64,000 nucleotides of DNA, from assembly GCA_944321895.1 (NCBI GenBank), contig CALUNA010000001.1:1-64000 (forward strand). Direction: 5' to 3'. The position numbers and the translations under genes were made by a program. The notes below the pieces were generated by a model. That model ran no database searches. It saw only the letters and a list, made by a program, of their open reading frames with translations, and was not told the origin of the DNA. The stretch comes from an uncultured Bacteroidales bacterium. Lineage in GTDB: Bacteria > Bacteroidota > Bacteroidia > Bacteroidales > Paludibacteraceae. The first letter of the stretch is position 1. Each line of letters opens with the position of its first letter. Shown one piece after another: positions 35,796-44,729 of the stretch.

Positions 35796-36542
35796 ATGAA
35801 ACGGTTAATTTTTAGTTCAATTGCATGCTGTATGCTTTGTTTTGCTGCTGCACAATCAACGGAAAGTCTGACATTGACACTTTCTCCCGAACAATACGGG
35901 CAAATGGAACGGCATTTTGCACAAAAACAAAAAGAAAGGCAGCGGCATTCCGACTGGGCTCAGTTTGGTCGTTATGCAGAAGCCAACCGGAATGTTTCAA
36001 GTGCGCCCAAAGCCGTATTCATGGGCAATTCCATAACCGAAGGGTGGGCTAAAAAACGTCCAGATTTTTTTACTACACATGATTTTGTCGGCCGGGGCAT
36101 AAGCGGACAGACATCATCGCACATGCTGGTGCGCTTCCAGGCGGATGTAATTGCATTGAAACCTAAATATGTGGTTATCCTGGCGGGTACGAACGACATA
36201 GCCCAAAACAACGGCACGATAAGCCAGGAGCATATTATGGAAAATATTCGTTCCATGTGCGAACTTGCAATGGCTCATCGTATAAAGCCGGTGCTTTGTT
36301 CCGTTCTTCCGGCCAGCCGTTTTTCTTGGAATCCGGTTCTGCAGCCGGCGGAAGACATAAAATCCCTGAATGTTGCCATTAAGGCTTATGCCGCGGAAAA
36401 ACGTATTCCTTATGTCGATTTTTACAGTGCCATGGCGGATGAACATGGTGGTCTGCCTGCCGAATATGCCGCCGATGGCGTCCATCCGACTGCGGAAGGA
36501 TATGCCGTTATGGAAAACATATTGCTCAAAACCTTGAAATAA
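35796..36542 (+). CDS. Secreted SGNH/GDSL-family esterase
   Basis: A 248-residue exported hydrolase (signal MKRLIFSSIACCMLCFAAAQ). SGNH blocks are complete: FMGNSITEGWA with the nucleophile Ser (block I), GRGISGQTSS (block II), VVILAGTNDIAQN (block III, Asn) and DGVHPTAEGY (block V, Asp-His). Members close to this remove acetyl or acyl groups from carbohydrates or lipids; the substrate is unknown. Start set at the ATG at 35796 because it opens the signal peptide. 18 bp separate it from rpe. Confidence 0.88.
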   Translation: MKRLIFSSIACCMLCFAAAQSTESLTLTLSPEQYGQMERHFAQKQKERQRHSDWAQFGRYAEANRNVSSAPKAVFMGNSITEGWAKKRPDFFTTHDFVGRGISGQTSSHMLVRFQADVIALKPKYVVILAGTNDIAQNNGTISQEHIMENIRSMCELAMAHRIKPVLCSVLPASRFSWNPVLQPAEDIKSLNVAIKAYAAEKRIPYVDFYSAMADEHGGLPAEYAADGVHPTAEGYAVMENILLKTLK

Positions 36543-36560
36543 CCGTTTTAACCAGCAGCT

Positions 36561-37211
36561 ATGCGTTATATTTCTCCTTCCTTGTTGGCTGCCGATTTCA
36601 GCGATCTGAAAGGCGCTTGTGAAATGATTAACCGCAGTTCGGCCGAGTGGTTGCATATCGATGTCATGGATGGCGTGTTCGTGCCGAATATTTCATTCGG
36701 ATTTCCGGTTATGGAAGCCGTCCGCAAGCATTGCGTCAAGCCGCTCGACGTGCATTTGATGATTGTCAATCCGGAAAAATATGTTGAACGTTTTGCCGAA
36801 GCGGGAGCATATTCGGTCGGTTTTCATCTGGAAGCCGTGGAAGATCCGATGCCGGCTTTGAATCTGATAAGAAAACATGGTGTAAAGACTTGCCTGACAA
36901 TAAATCCTGATATTCCGGTCAGCCGTCTGGAACCTTATCTGGACCAGGTGGACATGGTGCTGCTGATGTCGGTGTATGCCGGTTACGGCGGCCAGAAAAT
37001 CGTGCCGGAAACGCCGGAGCGTCTGCGCCGGTTGTCTGCCATGATCCGTGCCCGCGGCCTTTCCACGCTTATTGAATTGGATGGCGGCGTAACAGTGGAC
37101 AATGCGGCCGGTTTGTTTGAATTGGGTGCTGATGTGCTGGTGGCCGGCAGTGCCGTTTTTCGCGCCCCCGACCCGTTGGCGGCCATTGAACAATTGAAGG
37201 GAAACCAATAA
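36561..37211 (+). CDS. rpe: Ribulose-phosphate 3-epimerase
   Basis: Pentose-phosphate pathway enzyme interconverting ribulose-5-P and xylulose-5-P. A 216-residue TIM barrel with ISPSLLAADFSDL, EWLHIDVMDGVFVPNISFG (metal-binding His and Asp), LDVHLMI, VLLMSVYAGYGGQK and LIELDGGVTVDNA. One departure: the usual SVxPGFGGQ loop reads SVYAGYGGQ, with Ala in place of Pro. It ends 6 bp from the convergent glycerate kinase stop. Confidence 0.94.
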   Translation: MRYISPSLLAADFSDLKGACEMINRSSAEWLHIDVMDGVFVPNISFGFPVMEAVRKHCVKPLDVHLMIVNPEKYVERFAEAGAYSVGFHLEAVEDPMPALNLIRKHGVKTCLTINPDIPVSRLEPYLDQVDMVLLMSVYAGYGGQKIVPETPERLRRLSAMIRARGLSTLIELDGGVTVDNAAGLFELGADVLVAGSAVFRAPDPLAAIEQLKGNQ

Positions 37212-37217
37212 AACAGT

Positions 37218-38378
37218 TTATTCCGTTGCCGGCAATCCGTCTGTCCGTATTCTTTCCATGATTTGCCGGACGGTTTCGACAATGTTGTGCATCGCCACAT
37301 CGGGTTGCATGGCTTGTCCGACAGGCATATCGGGCGGTGTCGTAGCAAAAATTCCAGCTATTCCGTGCCTGTATGGTTCCTCAGGGCAATTCGTTTGTCC
37401 TGCTATGGCAATGACAGGCACGTTTGCTGTCCGCCCTATTTCCGTGATTCCCTGCAAAGTCTTTCCCATGAAACTTTGCCGGTCTATTTTTCCTTCGCCG
37501 GTAATTATCAAATCCGCATTTTTGGCGTGTCCGGCAATGTGCAGTATATCCGCGAGCAAACGGATGCCGGATTCCAAATCCGCATGCAGGAACGCAACCA
37601 TTGTGCCGCCGACACCACCGGCAGCTCCGGCACCCTGCATGGCTGTCAGGTCGAATTTGCATGTCTGCTTTACGAGCGATGCGAGATGGTCCAATCCTTG
37701 GTCAAGTTGGCAAACCATATCTGGCGTGGCTCCTTTTTGCGGAGCATATACAAAGGCCGCACCCATGGGGCCGGCAAAAGGATTTGTAACATCGCATGCT
37801 ACCCGGAAGCGGCATTCCTGCAGTTCGGGCATGACGGTTTGCGTGTCAATTTTAGCTATTTTGTGCAGGTTCTCGCCGCAACCGTGCAACATGTTTCCAT
37901 CAGCATCCAGAAAGCGGAATCCGAGCGCCTGCAATAAGCCTGTGCCGGCATCGTTTGTGGCGCTTCCGCCAATGCCGACCAGAAAATTGCGATGTCCCTG
38001 AACAATGGCTTCGCGAATCAATTCGCCGGTTCCGTAAGTTGTCGTTTTCATGGGATTGCGTTCATTGGGCAGCAACAAAGTCAGGCCGCTTGCCTGCGCC
38101 AACTCTACAAATGCCGTTTTTCCATCACCGGAAATTCCGTATTTTGCCAGGATTGGGAGCATCAAGGGGTCATGCACCCAGCATGTATTGTAACGGCCGC
38201 CTGTCGCGGAAACCAGTGTATCCAAGGTTCCTTCGCCGCCATCGGCTATAGGCAATTTTATAATCTCACATGTTGGAAAAACTTTCCTGATTCCTTGTTC
38301 GCAGGCATCGGCTGCCTGCAAGGAAGTCAGGCTGCCTTTGAAAGAATCGAGTGCAAGTATGATTTTGTGCAATTCCAT
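37218..38378 (-). CDS. Glycerate kinase, GarK/GlxK family
   Basis: Phosphorylates D-glycerate (family products are 2- or 3-phosphoglycerate). 386 residues from MELHKIILALDSFKGSLTSL; IADGGEGTLDTLV, FLVGIGGSATNDAGTGLLQA and LIITGEGKIDRQSFMGKT are the family signatures. The ATG at 38378 was chosen; 11 upstream codons lack family support. Convergent with rpe, with no terminator between. Confidence 0.93.
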   Translation of the reverse strand: MELHKIILALDSFKGSLTSLQAADACEQGIRKVFPTCEIIKLPIADGGEGTLDTLVSATGGRYNTCWVHDPLMLPILAKYGISGDGKTAFVELAQASGLTLLLPNERNPMKTTTYGTGELIREAIVQGHRNFLVGIGGSATNDAGTGLLQALGFRFLDADGNMLHGCGENLHKIAKIDTQTVMPELQECRFRVACDVTNPFAGPMGAAFVYAPQKGATPDMVCQLDQGLDHLASLVKQTCKFDLTAMQGAGAAGGVGGTMVAFLHADLESGIRLLADILHIAGHAKNADLIITGEGKIDRQSFMGKTLQGITEIGRTANVPVIAIAGQTNCPEEPYRHGIAGIFATTPPDMPVGQAMQPDVAMHNIVETVRQIMERIRTDGLPATE

Positions 38379-38541
38379 GATGTCCGGATATTTGGATAAA
38401 AACAATTGCAAAGGTAGGAAAATCCGGAGTGTTCATGAAAACATGTCATGACAAGCACAAAAAATCATGGTTTTTTAAAACTGGCAGGATTGATTTTTTG
38501 TATCTTTGCCACAAAAGTAATCGGAAAAATAGACAACTATC

Positions 38542-39954
38542 ATGAAAAAAGTAGCGTTTATCCTGGTATATGTATTTCTGTTTGTGTTTTTTGTGCAAGC
38601 ACAACAGGCAAAATACGTGTTTTATTTTATTGGCGATGGAATGGGAGTCAATCAGGTATTGGGCACGGAACTATATCGTGGCGAACTGGAAGGTAAAATC
38701 GGCATAAAGCCGTTGTTGTTTACCCAATTTCCGTATGTGACGGTGGCTACCACTTTTTCTGCAAGCAGCGGTGTAACGGATTCTGCCGCATCCGGAACAG
38801 CCTTGGCAACGGGACATAAAACCCGGAACGGTACATTGGGATTGCTCGCCGATTTGGAAACGGAAGTGAATAGTGTGGCTGTATGGGCGCAAAAAAGCGG
38901 CTTTCGGGTCGGCATAGGCACGAGTGTTTCCGTTGATCATGCCACGCCGGCTGCCTTTTATGCGCATCAGGGTGAACGAAGCAGTTATTACGATATCGGC
39001 AAGGACCTGATTTCCGCAGATTTTGATTTTTATGCCGGTTCGGATTTCTGCGACCCGACCAACAAGGAGGTTGAGGGCAATTTTGAAAGCCTGTACAGGT
39101 TGGCGGACAATGCCGGCTATGCCGTTGCCCGAGGTTATGAGGATTATTGTGAAAAAGCCGGGGAATCGGACAAGCTGATATTGTTGCAGCCGGAAACGGC
39201 TACTGACATATATTCTTTGCCATACGCCATTGACCGCAAACAGGAAGACATGACATTGGCAGAGATTACACGTGCGGGCATAGACTTTTTGTCGAAAGAC
39301 AAGGAAAAAGGATTTTTCTTTATGATTGAGGGCGGGAAAATCGACTGGGCTTGCCACAGCAACGATGCAGCCACGGTTTTCCATGAAATCATGGATTTGG
39401 ATAATGCTGTCCAGGTTGCCTATGAATTTTACAGACAACATCCGGATGAAACGTTGATTGTTGTAACAGCCGATCACGAAACCGGTGGTATTGTGCTGGG
39501 TACGGGTGAGTATAAGTTAAACCTGAAAGCATTGCAGTCGCAAAAAGTAAGCGAAGCCGGATATACACTGGTTGTCAACCGGTTGTTGGATCAATATGGA
39601 GTTCAGTTGCCCTGGGAGGTGGTTAAAGAATCTCTGGCCGATTATTTCGGGTTCTGGAGGACCATTCAACCGACGGCAGAACAGGAAGCTCGTTTGAAAG
39701 AGGTTTGTAGCAAGTTGGCTTCCGGGTCTGTTGATCTGATAAAAAGCGAGTATCAGTGGGACAATCCGTTGGCTGTGGCGGCAAAGCAGATTCTCAATGA
39801 AATTGCCCTTGTCGGCTGGACAAGCGGCGGACATTCGGGCGGATATGTGCCTGTATACGCTGTCGGTGCCGGTGCGGAACATTTCCAGGGACGTATGGAC
39901 AATGCGGAAATCCCGGTCAGGATTGCTGAAATAGCAGGATACGGGAAATTTTAG
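38542..39954 (+). CDS. Secreted alkaline phosphatase
   Basis: A 470-residue periplasmic phosphomonoesterase of the PhoA family. Signal peptide (MKKVAFILVYVFLFVFFVQA), metal-binding FIGDGMGVNQ (Asp about residue 32), catalytic Ser81 in VTDSAASGTALATGHKT, then IEGGKIDWACHSND and VVTADHETGG with further zinc ligands. The terminal WTSGGHSGGYVPVYAVG carries the last His ligand. Promoter TATCTTTG near 38500. Whether it responds to phosphate starvation cannot be seen. Confidence 0.94.
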   Translation: MKKVAFILVYVFLFVFFVQAQQAKYVFYFIGDGMGVNQVLGTELYRGELEGKIGIKPLLFTQFPYVTVATTFSASSGVTDSAASGTALATGHKTRNGTLGLLADLETEVNSVAVWAQKSGFRVGIGTSVSVDHATPAAFYAHQGERSSYYDIGKDLISADFDFYAGSDFCDPTNKEVEGNFESLYRLADNAGYAVARGYEDYCEKAGESDKLILLQPETATDIYSLPYAIDRKQEDMTLAEITRAGIDFLSKDKEKGFFFMIEGGKIDWACHSNDAATVFHEIMDLDNAVQVAYEFYRQHPDETLIVVTADHETGGIVLGTGEYKLNLKALQSQKVSEAGYTLVVNRLLDQYGVQLPWEVVKESLADYFGFWRTIQPTAEQEARLKEVCSKLASGSVDLIKSEYQWDNPLAVAAKQILNEIALVGWTSGGHSGGYVPVYAVGAGAEHFQGRMDNAEIPVRIAEIAGYGKF

Positions 39955-39975
39955 ACTGCTTTGTAGGTATGAAAA

Positions 39976-40017
39976 AAACAAATCCGGCAGGAAATATCCG
40001 CCGGATTTGTTTTTTTG
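39976..40017. terminator. Bidirectional terminator
   Basis: AAACAAATCCGGC (39976-39988) and GCCGGATTTGTTT (40000-40012) form a 13-bp stem with A and T runs, between the convergent phosphatase and DUF2723 genes. Confidence 0.92.
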
Positions 40018-40040
40018 TGTGAGGTTATGGCATCCATCAA

Positions 40041-43000
40041 TTATGGCATGATTCCTTTTATAATACGCTCATAATCGGCATTATATTTTTCCAGAATTTC
40101 ATTCTGTTCAAATGCGCTGCAAGTTTGTATCACATAGTTGAATATGGCTATTTGGTTGTTTATGCGGCTTGTGAGCGATTTGCGGAATGCCGGGCGGAGC
40201 GATAATCCCCAGTTAATGTATTGTACGCATTTGTTGGCTACGTCGTCCATGATTTCGTTGCCTTTTTCAAATTCATCCAGATGGTAATAAGCGGCAGCCA
40301 GGTTGGCACTCGTGTAGTCATGCGGCACATTGCGTCCCGGCAACACTTCCATGCAATAGTCCAGCGCGGCCAATGCTTTTTCATTCTGTCCTTCGTTAAT
40401 CAGCGCTTCCACCAGTTGCGCGAACATCAGGCGGTGTGTCCGGCACATGCGTAATGTATTTTCATCCAGATAGATACCTTCGGCCGATACGTTGCCATAG
40501 CGGAATTTGTGCATCATGTTGTCGTACATGATTTCCGTATTGGTGCGCGGCTGTCCGTCTTCGCTTGCTTTTGGAGTAACCTGATAGGCCATACCTACAA
40601 GTTCGAAGTATTTTTCCAGTCCGAGGTAGTAATCGTTCCCGACGGTTACGGCGAAATAGATGGGACGTTGCCATTCATTGCTCATCAGCATTTCCATGAC
40701 CATCATTTCGCTTTTGGTAGCGCGTCGTTTCAGGTTAATGTCTATCTGCGGTGCAATTTCATCCGGAGTGTAACGGCAACGCATGGTATCGGTTCCCAAT
40801 AATGGCAAGGGTGTTGAATCGGTCAGTACAGGATTTGCAAATGCCGGGCTGTTGAGTACTTTCTCCTTGTCAATCGGGATATATACCTGGTTGGTTGGGA
40901 AATAAGATTCGCCCCGCAGTTTGGTTTGCGGATTTTCGGAACGGATGAAACTGAATGCCGTTTGCAAATCAATAGGTTCTTTGAGCCGTTCATCGACCCA
41001 GACAACTTCATTTTTGCCGGAAATGAATTCCGGTTCGTTCCATGTTATGGGCAGGCCGGCCGATTCGTAATAGGAGCGTTTCATTTGGCCGATATACCAG
41101 TCTGTCTGCAAATAACTCAAATTGCAGGACCGTACGTCGGTGCGGTAGCCTTCCACTTCCTGGTTGTACCAGAGCGGGAAAGTGTCGTTGTCCCCGTTGC
41201 AGAAAATGATGGCATTCGGGCCGCACGAAGCCAGGTAGTTGCCGCCAAAGTCGCGGGCTACATAGCGGTTGCTGCGGTCGTGGTCGTCCCAGTTTTCCGC
41301 CGCCATTAATACGGGTACTCCCAGGCACAAAACAGTGAGTATGGCTGCCGCCAATGGTTTGGGAATGTATTTTTCCGCTATTTTGAGCAATCCCAGCACA
41401 CCCAGGCCAATCCAGATGCAGTAGGCATAGAAGGAGCCGGCATAGGCATAATCGCGTTCGCGCGGCTGGTAGGGCGTCTGGTTCAGATAAATGACAATGG
41501 CCAGGCCCGTCAGGAAGAACAACAGGAACGTGATGACGAAGTTCTGTTTGCCTTTTTCGCCTTTGGTCAATTGGAAAATGATGCCGATGATACCCAACAG
41601 CAGCGGCAACATGTAGTATTTGTTGTGCCCTTTGTTGTTTTTCAACTCGTCCGGCATGGTGCTTTGGTCGCCCAAACGGGCATTGTCGATGAACGGTATG
41701 CCGGAAATCCAGTTTCCGTGGTCGATTTCGCCGTGGCTTTGTATGTCATTCTGGCGTCCGCTGAAATTCCACATAAAGTAACGCCAATACATGAAATTGC
41801 ATTGGTAGCGGACAAAGAACCGCAGGTTTTCCAGGAACGTCGGTTTCATTTCGCTTTTCATCTGGCCGCAATACTCGTAAGTCACTTTCTTGCCTTTTAT
41901 GTCCGCCCAGCTTTTATAGGCATCAATGTGGCTGGGCTGTGTGCTGTACAGGCGTGGGAAAAGCATGTTGAACCTGTCGTCCATTTTGTAGGTCATCTTG
42001 TGGCCCGTTATGATATATTCATCTTTGTCGTCCGGCGAAGTTTTCGGTTTGGGTGCATACTGTGCCGCACCGGTTTTTTCCACCGGGATGCACAAGTTGC
42101 CTTCCACGCGCAGTTTGACGGGCGCGTTGTAGGTCGGACCGAAGAACAGCGGGCGGTCGCCGTACTGTTCGCGGTTCAGGTAATATTTCAGTGCAAACAC
42201 GTTGTCCGGCGAGTTTTGGTCCATGGGCGGCTGTGCAGCCGAACGTACCACAATCAGCGTGTAGGAGGAATATCCTATCAGCATGACGGCAATCATCAGT
42301 ATGGCCGTGTTCAGCCAGCGTGAACTGATAATGTCCTTTTTCCAATAGAAGAATCCCGCCAGGGCGGCGATAACGAGCAATCCGATAATGACGCTTTCAC
42401 CGAAGAACGGAATTCCGACGGCCGTAACAGCCAGAATAAACGAAATGGCCATGCGCCAATAGTTGCGTCCCGTGTGGGTTTCCCAAATTGCCCAAACCAG
42501 CGAAGCTATGACTATTACGATATAGATGAACACGCCGGTGTTATATGAACATCCGAGCGTATTGACAAAGAACAATTCGAACCAGCAGGCGACTTCCACA
42601 AATCCCGGAATAAGACCGTAAAGCACAACGCCCAGAATGGCCGCGGAGGTAATCATGGCTATGCAAAAGCCCAGAAGCGTCGGTTTGAACTTGTTGAAAT
42701 AATACACCAGCACAATGGCGGGAATGGCCAGCAGGTTCAGCAGGTGCACGCCGATAGACAAGCCCATCAGGTAGGCAATCAGGATTAACCAGCGGTCGGA
42801 GCCGGCCTTGTCGGAAGCGGCATCCCATTTCAGAATCAGCCAGAAAACGACTGCCGTAAACAATGAAGAATAAGCATAAACTTCGCCTTCCACGGCAGAG
42901 AACCAGAAGGTATCGGAGAAAGTGTAAGCCAGCGAACCAACTAATCCGGCGCCCAGAATGCCGATGCCTGTGCCCAAACTGATTTCCTTGCCTTCCGTAA

Positions 43001-43316
43001 CGAACATTTTGCGCGCCAACAGCGTGATTGTCCAGAACAGGAACAGAATGGTAAAGGCACTGCACAGCGCGGACATGGAGTTAATCATGGCTGCCACCTT
43101 GGTCGGGTCGGAAGCGAAGAGCGAGAAGAAACGTCCCGTCAGCATGAAGAACGGCGCTCCGGGCGGATGGCCTACATCCAGTTTGTAAGCTGTACTGATA
43201 AATTCGCCACAGTCCCAGAAACTTGCAGTCGGTTCTATGGTAAGCAGATACGTAACCGCAGCTACGATAAATGTGAGCCACCCGATTAGGTTGTCCCAAA
43301 GTTTAAAGTTCTTCAT
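40041..43316 (-). CDS. DUF2723 / TMEM260-like polytopic glycosyltransferase
   Basis: A 1,091-residue inner-membrane protein of GT-C type. The first loop carries SFWDCGEFISTAYKLDVGHP, whose acidic residues match the catalytic Asp/Glu region of the family. At least ten helices follow, then a large periplasmic part (about 350-1,091) with QTPYQPRERDYAYAGSFYAY and TPR-like helices near the C terminus. The family was named DUF2723 and later linked to TMEM260, a eukaryotic protein O-mannosyltransferase. A role in the general O-glycosylation of Bacteroidales is an inference. Minus-strand promoter TATCTTTG at 43384-43391. Confidence 0.85.
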   Translation of the reverse strand: MKNFKLWDNLIGWLTFIVAAVTYLLTIEPTASFWDCGEFISTAYKLDVGHPPGAPFFMLTGRFFSLFASDPTKVAAMINSMSALCSAFTILFLFWTITLLARKMFVTEGKEISLGTGIGILGAGLVGSLAYTFSDTFWFSAVEGEVYAYSSLFTAVVFWLILKWDAASDKAGSDRWLILIAYLMGLSIGVHLLNLLAIPAIVLVYYFNKFKPTLLGFCIAMITSAAILGVVLYGLIPGFVEVACWFELFFVNTLGCSYNTGVFIYIVIVIASLVWAIWETHTGRNYWRMAISFILAVTAVGIPFFGESVIIGLLVIAALAGFFYWKKDIISSRWLNTAILMIAVMLIGYSSYTLIVVRSAAQPPMDQNSPDNVFALKYYLNREQYGDRPLFFGPTYNAPVKLRVEGNLCIPVEKTGAAQYAPKPKTSPDDKDEYIITGHKMTYKMDDRFNMLFPRLYSTQPSHIDAYKSWADIKGKKVTYEYCGQMKSEMKPTFLENLRFFVRYQCNFMYWRYFMWNFSGRQNDIQSHGEIDHGNWISGIPFIDNARLGDQSTMPDELKNNKGHNKYYMLPLLLGIIGIIFQLTKGEKGKQNFVITFLLFFLTGLAIVIYLNQTPYQPRERDYAYAGSFYAYCIWIGLGVLGLLKIAEKYIPKPLAAAILTVLCLGVPVLMAAENWDDHDRSNRYVARDFGGNYLASCGPNAIIFCNGDNDTFPLWYNQEVEGYRTDVRSCNLSYLQTDWYIGQMKRSYYESAGLPITWNEPEFISGKNEVVWVDERLKEPIDLQTAFSFIRSENPQTKLRGESYFPTNQVYIPIDKEKVLNSPAFANPVLTDSTPLPLLGTDTMRCRYTPDEIAPQIDINLKRRATKSEMMVMEMLMSNEWQRPIYFAVTVGNDYYLGLEKYFELVGMAYQVTPKASEDGQPRTNTEIMYDNMMHKFRYGNVSAEGIYLDENTLRMCRTHRLMFAQLVEALINEGQNEKALAALDYCMEVLPGRNVPHDYTSANLAAAYYHLDEFEKGNEIMDDVANKCVQYINWGLSLRPAFRKSLTSRINNQIAIFNYVIQTCSAFEQNEILEKYNADYERIIKGIMP

Positions 43317-43442
43317 ATTTTGAATAGATTGCCAAAATTTTTTCGTTGGAATTATGCAGATGCATAGTCTGTTAAATACGCGCCAAAGATACGAAAAATG
43401 ACAGATATTGAAAAAATGCTTAACAATTAACTGCTAAACAGC

Positions 43443-43892
43443 TTACTTTCTTCTGCATTTTTTACATCGGCCATACACGTATAACGAATATTGTGCGGCC
43501 TGGAAATTCGGGAATTTTTTTGCAAGGATGGCTTCCTTGATGCGTTTGTCCGTAAATTCGGATATTTTTCCGCAGTTGGTGCAAATCAAGTGTTGGTGGA
43601 CGTTGTTGTTGCAGGCCTTTTCGTATTGTGCGGGTTGGTTCCCGAACTGGTGTTTGACAACCAGCTTGCATTTCAGCAGCAACTCCAATGTGTTGTAAAC
43701 CGTGGCCAGGCTCACGCGGAAGTTGTCCTTCATGTCGTTGAACAAAGTCTCCGCATCGAAATGTGTGCGATAGGCATAAACCCGCTCCAGGATGGCATAG
43801 CGTTCCACGGTTTTGCGGCAACGGTTCGCTTCCAGATATTCGGTAAAAATCTGTTTGGCAAGGCTGTATGTGTTTTCTTCCTTCACTTGCAC
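43443..43892 (-). CDS. Fur-family metalloregulator
   Basis: A 149-residue repressor of the Fur/Zur/PerR family. Winged helix (RCRKTVERYAILERVYAYRT, then VSLATVYNTLELLLKCKLV), dimer domain with HQHLICTNCGKISEF, and a terminal CKKC, giving the structural zinc site. Which metal or peroxide it senses is unclear. The frame is open 24 codons further, but the promoter box TACATTTG (43905-43912, minus strand) falls inside that extension, so a GTG start at 43892 or 43886 is likely, with a leader of only about 6-12 nt. Confidence 0.88.
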   Translation of the reverse strand: MQVKEENTYSLAKQIFTEYLEANRCRKTVERYAILERVYAYRTHFDAETLFNDMKDNFRVSLATVYNTLELLLKCKLVVKHQFGNQPAQYEKACNNNVHQHLICTNCGKISEFTDKRIKEAILAKKFPNFQAAQYSLYVYGRCKKCRRK

Positions 43893-43968
43893 CTGTTTTG
43901 ACGGCAAATGTACGAAAAACTCCGGAATATAAAACGGGATGGCCGATGATAAGTTGTCAGGCAATGAC

Positions 43969-43996
43969 AGCCCTGAATTTTTAGGGCTATTTTTTG
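43969..43996 (+). terminator. Short plus-strand terminator at the left border of the accessory segment
   Basis: AGCCCT (43969-43974) pairs with AGGGCT (43983-43988), followed by T6. No plus-strand gene precedes it, so it may be a remnant at the edge of the inserted hxs segment. Confidence 0.45.
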
Positions 43997-44121
43997 AGAT
44001 GGAGGATTTATATGTGGGGTTTTAGTAGGAAAAACAGAGTTTCCCCAAAAAAGGAAAATGAAATGGCAAAGAGGGATTGTAATAGTATTCACATATTGAG
44101 TGTATTATCACAGATTTTTTG

Positions 44122-44129
44122 TAATTTTG
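44122..44129 (+). promoter_or_regulatory. Promoter of the hxs locus
   Basis: TAATTTTG matches the Bacteroidota -7 box. Transcription would start near 44136, leaving a leader of about 255 nt before hxsD. Confidence 0.6.
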
Positions 44130-44135
44130 CAGCGG

Positions 44136-44390
44136 ATTGAGGTAACTCTATCCAAAACATATTCTTTAGAAAAAAGAGGCGTTATGCTTATCTTGTAAGT
44201 TAGAAACCTGAGAAATTTCAAACGTAGTACAGGGATAGCATAGTGGTTCTCACGCTTAGCGTGGACTGCTATTTCCATTTTGTACTACAAGGTTTTCTCA
44301 GGACCTCTAACTTAAGAGTGGCATTGCAGTTCCACGCTTCTGCAGTTTAATTGAGCAAAGTCTTTAGGAACTGAAAGACTTGGTAAGGTT
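44136..44390 (+). ncRNA. Structured leader RNA of the hxs locus
   Basis: Three successive complementary blocks form one long imperfect stem: AAGTTAGA (44197-44204) with TCTAACTT (44306-44313), CCTGAGAAA (44207-44215) with TTTCTCAGG (44294-44302), and GTAGTACA (44224-44231) with TGTACTAC (44281-44288). Its top carries ATAGCA/TGCTAT and the small hairpin CACGC-tta-GCGTG (44251-44263). A second hairpin TGCAG/CTGCA (44325-44344) has CCACGC in its loop. GCGTGGACTGC (44259-44269) can instead pair with GCAGTTCCACGC (44326-44337), giving an exclusive or pseudoknotted alternative. This looks like a regulatory RNA, but I know no named family for it. Confidence 0.65.
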
Positions 44391-44723
44391 ATGGCAGTAA
44401 TGAAGTTTCCTGTTGTAGAGCTTGCGAAGGATAAGTTCCAAGTTTCGGTAGATATGAGCCTATATGCCAAAGAAGTTATAATGGCAACTATCTATAAATT
44501 TTCTCACCTATTCTATATCCATCAGCAAACGGATACAAATAATCAAACACTTGTAAATGTTATCTTTGAATCAAAAGATAATAATATGATTACAGAAGAT
44601 ATTCCCAAACAATTTTGTAATGAATTGATTGACCAACAAATTCGCTATAATACGAATGCACAGTTCGGGCATATTCGGGATATGATAGTTCAAGAAGCGT
44701 TTAAACCTGTAACATCTAAATGA
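44391..44723 (+). CDS. hxsD: His-Xaa-Ser system protein HxsD
   Basis: A 110-residue small cytoplasmic protein of the HxsD family, always found with the radical-SAM pair HxsB and HxsC. Strand pattern FQVSVDMSLYAKEVIMATIY and the mid-length helix matches the family. Its biochemical role is unknown; by position it may be a precursor-binding or scaffold component like the RRE proteins of other peptide systems (inference). It starts the four-gene hxsD-B-C-A order and ends 6 bp before hxsB. Confidence 0.85.
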   Translation: MAVMKFPVVELAKDKFQVSVDMSLYAKEVIMATIYKFSHLFYIHQQTDTNNQTLVNVIFESKDNNMITEDIPKQFCNELIDQQIRYNTNAQFGHIRDMIVQEAFKPVTSK

Positions 44724-44729
44724 CGAATT

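Noticed and set aside
41571..42323. 250-codon frame antisense to the DUF2723 gene
   Set aside because: Mirror of a high-GC membrane gene with rare stop codons on the opposite strand.
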